Of a DNA stretch of 6,582 bases, positions 1 through 5,231 are shown one piece after another; positions within the stretch are counted from its first letter, which is position 1; each line of letters starts with the position of its first letter. The notes beneath the pieces are model-generated. The model made no database searches, was not told the DNA's origin, and saw nothing but the letters and a program-made list of their open reading frames with translations. Location of the stretch: the NCBI GenBank assembly GCA_012514595.1, contig JAAYZZ010000204.1, positions 1 through 6,582 on the forward strand. The letters are read 5' to 3'. The position numbers and the translations under genes are program-made. This stretch comes from Elusimicrobiota bacterium (GTDB taxonomy: Bacteria; Omnitrophota; Gorgyraeia; Zapsychrales; Fredricksoniimonadaceae).

Positions 1-484
1 CCAAATTATTCATGGCCTCCTTGAGCTCCTCTTTGGTCACCGCCTCTTCGTCCTTCCAGTTGTCATCGATACGGCCGTGATACACAAGATTCCCGGCCTG
101 ATTGAAGAGATAGATGTCAGGGGTGCACTGCGCCTTGAAGGCTTTGGCAACAGCCTGTTCCTCATCCACAAGATAAGGGAATGGAATGCCCATCCTTTCG
201 ACAGCCTCGCGCATCTTTGCCGGCGAGTCGTCGGGAAAGTCCGGATTGATATTGGGATTGATGGCCACGACCCCCATCCTCATCCCCTGCGCATAAAGGC
301 CGAGGCGGAGCATTCGGGGCCACACCGCCTGGGCGTAGGGACAGTGATTGCAGGTAAAGAAAAGAAGAAGGCCTCTTTCTCCCAAGAGATCCTTTCCTTC
401 GTATTGCTTTCCGAAAGTGTCCTTCAAAGAAAAGTCAGGGATCTTTGTGCCCAACGGGATCTTGATCGACTCGAGAAGAGCCAT
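1..484 (-). CDS. Thioredoxin-fold (AhpC/TSA-like) protein, 3' end outside window
   Basis: I translated this from the minus strand. An ATG at 484-482 is preceded by AAGGAGG (490-496) with 5 nt spacing, and 161 codons run open to the window edge. Residues 10-50 have the peroxiredoxin-like/TlpA-like opening (PDFSLKDTFG, then LLLFFTCNHCPYAQ). The Cys pair is C45-x-x-C48, followed by Pro49. After that come VVAINPN (72-78), a KMREAVERMGIPFPYLVDE segment (90-108), and Q119-CTPD-IYLF, where C120 and the Pro at 122 (probable cis-Pro) are typical of this family. YHGRIDDNW (135-143) is also a family hallmark. Such proteins are thiol-disulfide oxidoreductases or peroxiredoxin-like proteins of unsettled substrate. 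No signal peptide is visible, so a cytoplasmic location is inferred. Few residues should be missing, since the family is usually about 180-200 aa. It is divergent from the MBL-fold gene. The family call is firm; the substrate is unknown. Confidence 0.88.
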   Translation of the reverse strand, partial: MALLESIKIPLGTKIPDFSLKDTFGKQYEGKDLLGERGLLLFFTCNHCPYAQAVWPRMLRLGLYAQGMRMGVVAINPNINPDFPDDSPAKMREAVERMGIPFPYLVDEEQAVAKAFKAQCTPDIYLFNQAGNLVYHGRIDDNWKDEEAVTKEELKEAMNNL

Positions 485-590
485 GGGAACCTCCTTTGAA
501 ATAAAAAGATCAAACAAAGAAAAAACGAAAGAGAAAAAGGGTTTTCTTCTATAATTGTCGGCGAACCAGGCCTTCCATTACAGGAGCGAT
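485..590. promoter_or_regulatory. Divergent intergenic promoter region with purine-rich tract
   Basis: These 106 nt separate the divergent thioredoxin-like and MBL-fold genes. On the plus strand a perfect TATAAT (550-555) sits about 36 nt before the MBL ATG and is a good -10 candidate, giving a predicted leader of roughly 29 nt. No TTGACA-like -35 is visible at the right distance. Instead the upstream 498-540 stretch is almost all purine (5 pyrimidines in 43 nt) and A-rich, which could act as an UP element. No convincing promoter for the leftward gene was recognised. Its leader would be correspondingly pyrimidine-rich. Confidence 0.5.
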
Positions 591-1175
591 ATGAAACAGA
601 ACAACACCCTCATCATCCATCAGCTTGCCATCGGCGACATGGCGAACTTCACCTATCTCATCGCAGACAGTGTATCAAAAGAAGCCTTTGTCATCGACCC
701 TCAGGAGGATCTCGGACCTGTCGAGGCGGCGGCCGCAAAGGACTCCCTGAAGATCACGGGCGTCCTTCTCACCCACGGGCACTACGACCATGTGGGCGGC
801 CTCCAGGAGCTCACGACCCGCCTCAAGATCCCCGTTTATCTTTCAGAGCATGAGGCCCCGTTTTATACACCGGACTGCCCCGGCCTCAGACGCACCAAAG
901 AAGGCGCCCGGATCCCTCTCGGAAAAAAGACCATCACCTGTCTCCACACCCCTGGTCACACACCGGGATGCCAATGTTTCCTCATCGACGGGAATCTCTT
1001 CACCGGGGACCTGCTCTTTATCGGCGGGACCGGCCGGACAGACCTTCCCGGCGGGAACAGCCGGCAAATGCAGGAAAGTCTTCAAAGGGTTCTCTCGCTG
1101 GAGGGATCGACCGTGGTCTGGCCCGGGCACGACTACGGAGACGTCCCCTTCGCCATGATCAAAGACCTGGCGTGA
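591..1175 (+). CDS. MBL-fold metallo-hydrolase (glyoxalase II-like)
   Basis: This is a 194-aa metallo-beta-lactamase-fold hydrolase. I chose the ATG at 591 because AGGAG (582-586) lies 4 nt upstream. An in-frame TTG at 555 would overlap the probable -10 box. The metal ligands are all visible: THGHYDH (H62, H64, D66, H67), HTPGH (H123), GD (D140) and GHDYG (H180). GRTDLPGG (148-155) is the loop typical of the glyoxalase II / persulfide-dioxygenase-like / YcbL branch. A dinuclear metal site hydrolysing a thioester or related ester is therefore likely, but the substrate cannot be read from sequence. The C-terminal substrate-binding helical domain of true glyoxalase II is absent. The protein also stops at KDLA, before the NPF/NPY-L tail usual in this branch. 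It is the only plus-strand gene and ends 6 nt from the converging methyltransferase stop. Confidence 0.9.
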   Translation: MKQNNTLIIHQLAIGDMANFTYLIADSVSKEAFVIDPQEDLGPVEAAAAKDSLKITGVLLTHGHYDHVGGLQELTTRLKIPVYLSEHEAPFYTPDCPGLRRTKEGARIPLGKKTITCLHTPGHTPGCQCFLIDGNLFTGDLLFIGGTGRTDLPGGNSRQMQESLQRVLSLEGSTVVWPGHDYGDVPFAMIKDLA

Positions 1176-1181
1176 CCCTAC

Positions 1182-2216
1182 TTACTCTCTGGTCAGATAG
1201 ACCAATGTCTCCACGTGACGGGTCCTGGGAAAGAAGTCCATAGGCTTGACGGATACGGTCCTCCACGGCCCTCGGGTCAGACCCTGCAGGTCCCGCAAGA
1301 GATTCTCCGGCGAACACGAGAGATAGATCAGGTGACGGACCTTTTCCACGCGGTTCAAAAGACCCACGGCCTCCTCTCCCAATCCGGCCCGGGGCGGATC
1401 GACCATCACAACGTTGCGGTCAGAGGAAACGGCCTTCAAAAGGTCCACAAGGACGACCTCGACCCGTCCGACGAGGACATCAAGGCCTGTCAGACGATTG
1501 ATCGAAATATTATGCCTGGCGACCCAGGCGGCATGGACGTTCTCCTCGATATTGACCGCCCGCGCGACCAGATCATGGACAAAGAGACTGAAGAGCCCCA
1601 CCCCGCCGTAGAGATCGAAAAAGACCGCTTCTTTTGAAAAGACAGGAAACGCCCGGATGGCCTCTCTCAAGAGAGGAAGGATCGAGAGATTCGCCTGGAA
1701 GAATGTGTCCAATGAATAGGAGATCCGGGTCCCGGCGATCACCGTTGAGAGATACTCTGCGGGAAGAAGTTTTGTCGATCCCCGGCCGATCCCGCCCCAG
1801 CGGACATCCGGTCCGTCGCCGCAGCGCACGGTCAAGTTCGCGATCCGATAATCCTGCGGGAGCCTGGCGACCGCCTCTTCCTTGAGGCGCGGGATAAAGT
1901 CCGAGATCGCCGCCATCGCGATCGGACAGGATTCGATCTCAACAACCGGCCCCCTCCCGACGGGAGAGAACCCGATATAGACTCGTCCATCCCGGGTCTT
2001 CTTGAGCTTGAGGTCCAAACGGTTCCGATAATGATAGACGGATGGGGAGGGAACGATCTTAGAGAATATCTCATCAGGCATCGGGAGTCCCGCCTGAAGC
2101 CGCGCCTTGACCTCTTCGGATTTCAGCAGCAGTTCCCTCTCATAAGGAATGTCCTGATACTGGCACCCCCCGCACTGGCCAAAAACAGGACACGCTGGCA
2201 GCGACTGGTCCGGCAT
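1182..2216 (-). CDS. 23S rRNA (uracil-C5)-methyltransferase, RlmC/RlmD (TrmA) family
   Basis: This 344-aa SAM-dependent RNA m5U methyltransferase carries a 4Fe-4S site. The cluster cysteines are C9, C15, C18 (CPVFGQCGGC) and C97 (ESCP). The fold motifs follow in order: YRNRLDLK (63-70), FFQAN (172-176), the SAM loop DLYGGVGLFS (201-210), VDPPRAGL (272-279), the nucleophile Cys301 in LSCSP, and the C-terminal DFFPRTRHVE (327-336), whose Glu336 is the usual general base. SCSP replaces the common SCNP/SCDP, and DLYGG replaces DLYCG. There is no N-terminal TRAM domain: the protein begins directly at the cysteine cluster, as in RlmC, so it is shorter than TRAM-bearing RlmD (about 430 aa or more). 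Which uridine is methylated (U747 or U1939 of 23S, or a tRNA site) cannot be decided. The start at 2216 lies 4 nt after the upstream stop without a clear RBS, implying translational coupling to the PsbP-like gene. Confidence 0.9.
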   Translation of the reverse strand: MPDQSLPACPVFGQCGGCQYQDIPYERELLLKSEEVKARLQAGLPMPDEIFSKIVPSPSVYHYRNRLDLKLKKTRDGRVYIGFSPVGRGPVVEIESCPIAMAAISDFIPRLKEEAVARLPQDYRIANLTVRCGDGPDVRWGGIGRGSTKLLPAEYLSTVIAGTRISYSLDTFFQANLSILPLLREAIRAFPVFSKEAVFFDLYGGVGLFSLFVHDLVARAVNIEENVHAAWVARHNISINRLTGLDVLVGRVEVVLVDLLKAVSSDRNVVMVDPPRAGLGEEAVGLLNRVEKVRHLIYLSCSPENLLRDLQGLTRGPWRTVSVKPMDFFPRTRHVETLVYLTRE

Positions 2217-2220
2217 GGAG

Positions 2221-2775
2221 CTAGAAACGGAACCGGACGGAACGGATAATATCCGCGATCACGGGTTTGTATTTCTCATATTGATCGGCCGCGATGGTGA
2301 ACATGATATTGTAGGCCTTCATGCCGGAGACAATGACATGCACATCCAGGATCATGTCCGGGACGGTGGCGGCAAAAAAGACGATACGGTGCCCCCTCTT
2401 CCCTCCCAGATTCTCCGGCTCCGAACGCTGGACCTTCATGATCTTGTCGAGGATCGTCATCTGCGAGATCGTTTCCTGGACATACTGGGACAGGGGCATC
2501 GGGACTGCCAGATCCGTCCGGGTGATGTTCACATTCTCTAGGACCTCATCGAGAGCATTCTCCTTCGGAGAGACAAAAAGGCCCAGGACCAAGGGATCCG
2601 CGGACCTCTGGGAGGTCCAGGTTTTCGGATAACGCATTTCGATCCCTTCCTTGCGATCGACAAAGATCCGTGTCGAGGAGACCCTAGAGACCCACCAGTA
2701 GACGAGGATCCCCACGCAAACAAGAAGAATGAGAAAGAATGTGCCGATAAGAATTTTTGTCGTATTGGCTTCCAT
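2221..2775 (-). CDS. Membrane-anchored PsbP/DUF1795-like protein
   Basis: This is a 184-aa protein with one hydrophobic segment near the N-terminus (about residues 8-29, ILIGTFFLILLVCVGILVYW) after a short polar start. It is most likely a type II membrane anchor or uncleaved signal with the rest outside the cytoplasm. The remaining part resembles the PsbP/Mog1-like fold: EGIEMRYPKTWTSQ (43-56), a strand with NVNITRTDL (81-89), a central helix PLSQYVQETISQM (94-106), GHRIVFFA (128-135), and the typical ending YKPVIADIIRSVRF (169-182), which matches the usual 'F..i..SF.f' close. The function of such bacterial proteins is mostly unknown. No catalytic residues are evident. The ATG at 2775 has a strong AAGGAGG (2780-2786) 4 nt away. 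It precedes the methyltransferase gene by 4 nt, so the two are probably co-translated. The gene's existence and topology are confident; the fold assignment is moderate. Confidence 0.72.
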   Translation of the reverse strand: MEANTTKILIGTFFLILLVCVGILVYWWVSRVSSTRIFVDRKEGIEMRYPKTWTSQRSADPLVLGLFVSPKENALDEVLENVNITRTDLAVPMPLSQYVQETISQMTILDKIMKVQRSEPENLGGKRGHRIVFFAATVPDMILDVHVIVSGMKAYNIMFTIAADQYEKYKPVIADIIRSVRFRF

Positions 2776-2791
2776 GGGACCTCCTTCGAAG

Positions 2792-2817
2792 AAAAAGCCC
2801 GGACCTCGCGGCCGGGC
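2792..2817 (-). terminator. Rho-independent terminator after the transketolase C gene
   Basis: Read on the minus strand, the arm GCCCGGCC (2817-2810) and its partner close a hairpin of six outer and two inner G-C pairs with one bulged base. The loop is the GNRA-type tetraloop GCGA, followed at once by TTTTT (2796-2792). It begins 26 nt after the transketolase C-subunit stop, so it plausibly ends that operon. Its U-tract ends only 5 nt before the SD of the PsbP-like gene. Confidence 0.85.
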
Positions 2818-2843
2818 CTGGAACAGGAAGAAAGAGCGGGGAA

Positions 2844-3791
2844 CTACCCGGCCTTTCTTTTGATGACCTTCTTCACGGCCTCGACGACATCGTCCGCTTT
2901 CAGATGGAAATGTTGCAGGAGCTGCGCCGGGGTCCCGGTCTGTCCGAACGAATCCCTGACGCCCATGATCTCAACAGGGACAGGACAATTCTGGGCGACC
3001 GCTTCCGCAACCGCCCCTCCCAGACCACCCACAACCTGATGCTCCTCGGCGGTCACGATCGCACCGGTCTCCCGGGCGGCCCTGACAATGGCCGCGACAT
3101 CCAAGGGCTTAATGGTGTGCATGTTGATGACCCGAAGCGAGATCCCCTCGTTTTGAAGGAGCCTGGCGGCCTCGACGGACTCGGAGACAAGGGCGCCACA
3201 GGCGATGACCGTCGCATCTTTTCCGGCGCAGATCTCATTGGCCTTTCCAATGACAAAAGGATCCGGATCCTTGGTCAGGACAGGAAGCGGCGCGCGGGAA
3301 AGACGCAGATAGAAGGGACCTTTTTCCTGAAGCATCGCACGGGTGGCCTTGCGGGCCTCCACGACATCCACAGGACAAACGACCTTCATATTAGGAAGCA
3401 CCCGCATGATGGCCAAGTCTTCAAGACACTGAGCGCTCGCCCCATCTTCTCCCACCGTGACACCGGCATGGGAAGCCACCAGCTTGACATTGAGATCGTT
3501 ATAGCAGACATCTATCCGGATCTGGTCATAGGCACGGTTGGTGAGAAAGACCGCGAACGAGTTGACGACCGCCACGAACCCTTCGCTCGCGAGCCCCGCA
3601 GCCATCCCGACCATATCCTGTTCGGCGATCCCGACACTAAAGAACCGGTCCGGCGCCACTTTCTTGAAAAAGTCCGCCCGGGTCGCATCCTCCAGGTCCG
3701 CGGACACAACAATGATCTTCTCGTTGGCCTTTGCCTGCTCGGCGATCTCCTCGCCGAATCCGTCACGTGTGGGAGCGGGTTTGATATCCAT
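2844..3791 (-). CDS. Transketolase C-terminal subunit (split transketolase)
   Basis: This 315-aa protein holds the pyrimidine-binding and C-terminal domains of transketolase, which transfers two-carbon ketol units in the non-oxidative pentose phosphate pathway with thiamine diphosphate. The Pyr domain begins at about residue 4. FSVGIAEQDM contains the Glu (E57) that activates the cofactor's aminopyrimidine. ASHAGVTVGEDGASAQCLEDLA (106-127) is the hallmark loop with substrate-phosphate and active-site contacts. PFYLRLSRAPLP (159-170) closes the domain, and TAEEHQVVGGLGGAV (247-261) belongs to the C-terminal domain. The ATG at 3791 is preferred over a TTG one codon upstream because it overlaps the N-subunit stop as TGATG, a classic coupling arrangement. 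The length is normal for split C subunits. The partner is the disrupted N-subunit gene immediately upstream. A similar paralogue such as a DXS-like half is unlikely given the motifs. Confidence 0.93.
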   Translation of the reverse strand: MDIKPAPTRDGFGEEIAEQAKANEKIIVVSADLEDATRADFFKKVAPDRFFSVGIAEQDMVGMAAGLASEGFVAVVNSFAVFLTNRAYDQIRIDVCYNDLNVKLVASHAGVTVGEDGASAQCLEDLAIMRVLPNMKVVCPVDVVEARKATRAMLQEKGPFYLRLSRAPLPVLTKDPDPFVIGKANEICAGKDATVIACGALVSESVEAARLLQNEGISLRVINMHTIKPLDVAAIVRAARETGAIVTAEEHQVVGGLGGAVAEAVAQNCPVPVEIMGVRDSFGQTGTPAQLLQHFHLKADDVVEAVKKVIKRKAG

Positions 3792-4610
3792 CAATAAAGG
3801 ACCTTTAGCGCTTCGGCCAGCTGTTCTTTATTCGGCGCCTTACCGTGCCAGGCGCTGTTGAGCTCCATGAAAGGAACGCCCTTGCCTTTAAAGGTATTGG
3901 CGATAATGACCGTGGGAGCCCCCTGATGAGACTTGAAGTCCTCAAAAGCCTTCAGAAGCTGCGCGAGATCATGGCCATCCACAGGAAGAACATTCCATCC
4001 AAAACTCTGCCATTTATCGACGAGAGGTTCCAGGCCCTTGATATCACTCACCAGGCCGTTCTCCTGGACCTTGTTGTAATCCACGATCGCACAAACATTA
4101 TCCAGTTTATAATGCGCCGCGCTCATGGCCGCTTCCCAGACGGATCCCTCCTGGATCTCGCCGTCCCCCATCAGGCAATACACCTTGAAATCCTTCTTCT
4201 TCATCCTGGCGGCCAGAGCGACCCCGTTGGCATAGGACAAGCCGTGCCCCAGGGACCCCGTATTGAACTCGACCCCCGGGACCTTCTTGACCACATGCCC
4301 CTGCAGACGGCTGCCGAATTTCCGGAACGTCTTTAATTCTTCCTTTGGGAAATACCCGAAATGCCAGGGTCACATAGACAACAGGGGTGATATGCCCTTT
4401 GGAGACGACCACACGATCGCGATCATCCCAAATGGGATCGGCCGGACGATGCGAGAGGACCGTACTATAAAGAGAAAGGAAGATCTCGACTGCGGAAAGA
4501 GAGCCACCCGGATGCCCGGAGCCGGCTCCGGCCAGGACCTCCAGGATCTCTCGACGGAGTTGGAGGGCCTGGGACTTGAGCGTATGGATATCAGCGGCGT
4601 TGGCGGACAC
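3791..4610 (-). pseudogene. Transketolase N-terminal subunit, frameshifted
   Basis: This is the thiamine-diphosphate-binding subunit of a split transketolase, readable only by joining two frames. Frame one runs from GTG 4610 (GGAG at 4619-4622, 8 nt spacing) for 83 codons. It includes GSGHPGGSLSAVE (30-42) and VVVSKGHITPVVYVTLA (67-83). The family sequence then continues in another frame from 4363: HFGYFPKEELKTFRKFGSRL, then FNTGSLGHGLS, GDGEIQEGSVWEAAM (the GDG diphosphate-binding motif), DYNKVQENG and NTFKGKGVPFME, to the TGA at 3793-3791. The joined product would be about 273 aa, the normal size for the family. The frame change lies at 4361-4366. Restoring two bases (GCAT read as GCCCAT) gives the expected TLAHFGYF. 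Frame one otherwise continues with unrelated sequence to 4107. Everything else is conserved, so a sequencing or assembly error or a recent mutation fits best; recoding is possible but unsupported. Confidence 0.85.
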
Positions 4611-4624
4611 GCGTTAAACTCCAC

Positions 4625-4665
4625 GGCCCCTCGTTGCTCAAACGAACCAAAGAGAACTCGGGGCC
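4625..4665 (-). promoter_or_regulatory. Stem-loop leader upstream of the transketolase N gene
   Basis: On the minus strand GGCCCC (4665-4660) and GGGGCC (4630-4625) form a six-pair G-C clamp. It encloses a second small hairpin, TCGTT/AACGA (4645-4631), with a 5-nt loop. The structure ends 2 nt before the GGAG ribosome binding site (4622-4619). It has no U-tract, so it is not a terminator. A role in mRNA stability or translation is inference from position only. Confidence 0.35.
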
Positions 4666-4684
4666 ATTTCTAAGAAAGAAATGG
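4664..4684 (-). repeat. 8-bp inverted repeat including the tRNA CCA end
   Basis: CCATTTCT and AGAAATGG are perfect inverted repeats with a 5-nt loop. On the transcribed (minus) strand the first arm starts with the tRNA's own 3' CCA. In the precursor this hairpin would fold directly on the tRNA 3' trailer. No U-tract follows, so it is not a standard terminator. It may mark 3'-end processing. Confidence 0.45.
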
Positions 4685-4757
4685 TGGGCCATGCAGGACT
4701 CGAACCTGCCACCCACTGATTAAGAGTCAGTTGCTCTACCAGATGAGCTAATGGCCC
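4682..4757 (-). tRNA. tRNA-Lys (anticodon CUU)
   Basis: Read on the minus strand this is a complete 76-nt tRNA with encoded CCA. The acceptor arm is GGGCCAT/ATGGCCC with discriminator A. The D arm is GCTC/GAGC with loop ATCTGGTA. The anticodon stem is ACTGA/TCAGT with the seven-base loop CTCTTAA, giving anticodon CUU, which reads the lysine codon AAG. The variable region is GGGTG and the T arm is GCAGG/CCTGC around TTCGAGT. All stems are fully paired, so the gene looks functional. A sigma70-type promoter lies about 18-25 nt upstream of the 5' end. No terminator separates the gene from the transketolase N subunit 71 nt downstream, so co-transcription is likely. Confidence 0.97.
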
Positions 4758-4781
4758 GAAATTTCGTATGAAAGACGCGAT

Positions 4782-4810
4782 AATATAACAGAAGATCTTT
4801 GGAGTGTAAA
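4782..4810 (-). promoter_or_regulatory. Sigma70-type promoter for tRNA-Lys (and probably the transketolase operon)
   Basis: On the minus strand TTTACA (4810-4805; one mismatch to TTGACA) is followed after exactly 17 nt by TATATT (4787-4782; one mismatch to TATAAT). Transcription would start near 4775, giving a leader of about 18 nt before the mature tRNA 5' end at 4757. It lies downstream of the CoA-binding protein stop (4854) in an AT-rich gap, so it starts a new unit. Confidence 0.72.
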
Positions 4811-4853
4811 GTTTTTATCCGCTGTTTTCTTTAAGGACGCCCGATGAAGGGGC

Positions 4854-5219
4854 CTAAACAGAAAAAGCGCCTGTCCTAAGAAGTACCAACGTACAGGCCC
4901 GACGGACGACGATCCTCGCCCTCCCAAGAGCCCGCTCCAGATCCTCGTTCTCCGCCCCCGGATTCATGATGACCATCTTGGGAGACAGCGCCAAAAGGTC
5001 CTTTTCCATCAGCGAGGACCGTTCAGGTCCGACATACAATGTCACGACATCAACAGGCCCAGGGACATCCCCTAACGCGGAATAGACCGGAAGACCCAGA
5101 AGACCGGTGAGTTTCGGATGGACGGGAAGAACACGATGACCCTTCTCGCGCAACAGCTGAACGGCCTGAAAAGAATAACGGTGAGGCTTATCAGAGGCTC
5201 CGACGACAACAACGATCAC
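4854..5219 (-). CDS. CoA-binding domain protein (YccU/CoA_binding_2-like)
   Basis: This is a 121-aa single Rossmann-like domain. Its nucleotide-binding opening is IVVVVGASDKPHRYSFQAVQLLREKGHRVLPVHPK (2-36), and the conserved pattern continues with GLPVYSALGDVP..VDVVTLYV (42-63), KMVIMNPGAENEDLERA (81-97) and the late Cys in RRACTL (C109). It matches the small CoA-binding proteins related to the N-terminal domain of ADP-forming acyl-CoA synthetases. Their physiological role is mostly undefined. The GTG start at 5219 has GGAG (5227-5230) 7 nt upstream. An in-frame stop at 5234-5232 prevents any longer version. It therefore lacks the short N-terminal helix that usually precedes the first strand (the family is often about 130-145 aa). 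It follows the response regulator by 12 nt in the same frame, so it is in the same operon. Confidence 0.85.
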   Translation of the reverse strand: MIVVVVGASDKPHRYSFQAVQLLREKGHRVLPVHPKLTGLLGLPVYSALGDVPGPVDVVTLYVGPERSSLMEKDLLALSPKMVIMNPGAENEDLERALGRARIVVRRACTLVLLRTGAFSV

Positions 5220-5231
5220 AGGATCACTCCG

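Noticed and set aside
77..499. Plus-strand open frame at the left edge
   Set aside because: It is antisense to the thioredoxin-fold gene, which has CNHC, CTPD and a strong SD.
555..590. TTG at 555 as start of the MBL hydrolase
   Set aside because: It overlaps the probable -10 TATAAT and lacks an SD, while ATG 591 has AGGAG upstream.
3789..3794. TTG at 3794 as start of the transketolase C subunit
   Set aside because: The ATG one codon later overlaps the upstream stop as TGATG, a standard coupling arrangement, so the TTG is unnecessary.
2757..3797. Long plus-strand open frame (346 codons) opposite the transketolase C gene
   Set aside because: It is fully antisense to a clearly conserved transketolase subunit, its translation is charged low-complexity sequence with no recognisable motif, and it results from codon bias.
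3791..4294. A separate gene starting at GTG 4294 encoding only the second half of the transketolase N subunit
   Set aside because: Conserved family sequence (HFGYFPKEELKTFRKFGSRL) continues in the same frame upstream of this GTG as far as 4363, so it is a fragment of one frameshifted gene.
4757..4766. Perfect palindrome CGAAATTTCG abutting the tRNA 5' end
   Set aside because: It is a short 10-bp palindrome inside the predicted tRNA leader with no second copy seen. It could be chance.
4830..4856. Small hairpin GCCC/GGGC after the CoA-binding gene as a terminator
   Set aside because: It has only four pairs and no T-run follows, which is too weak to call.
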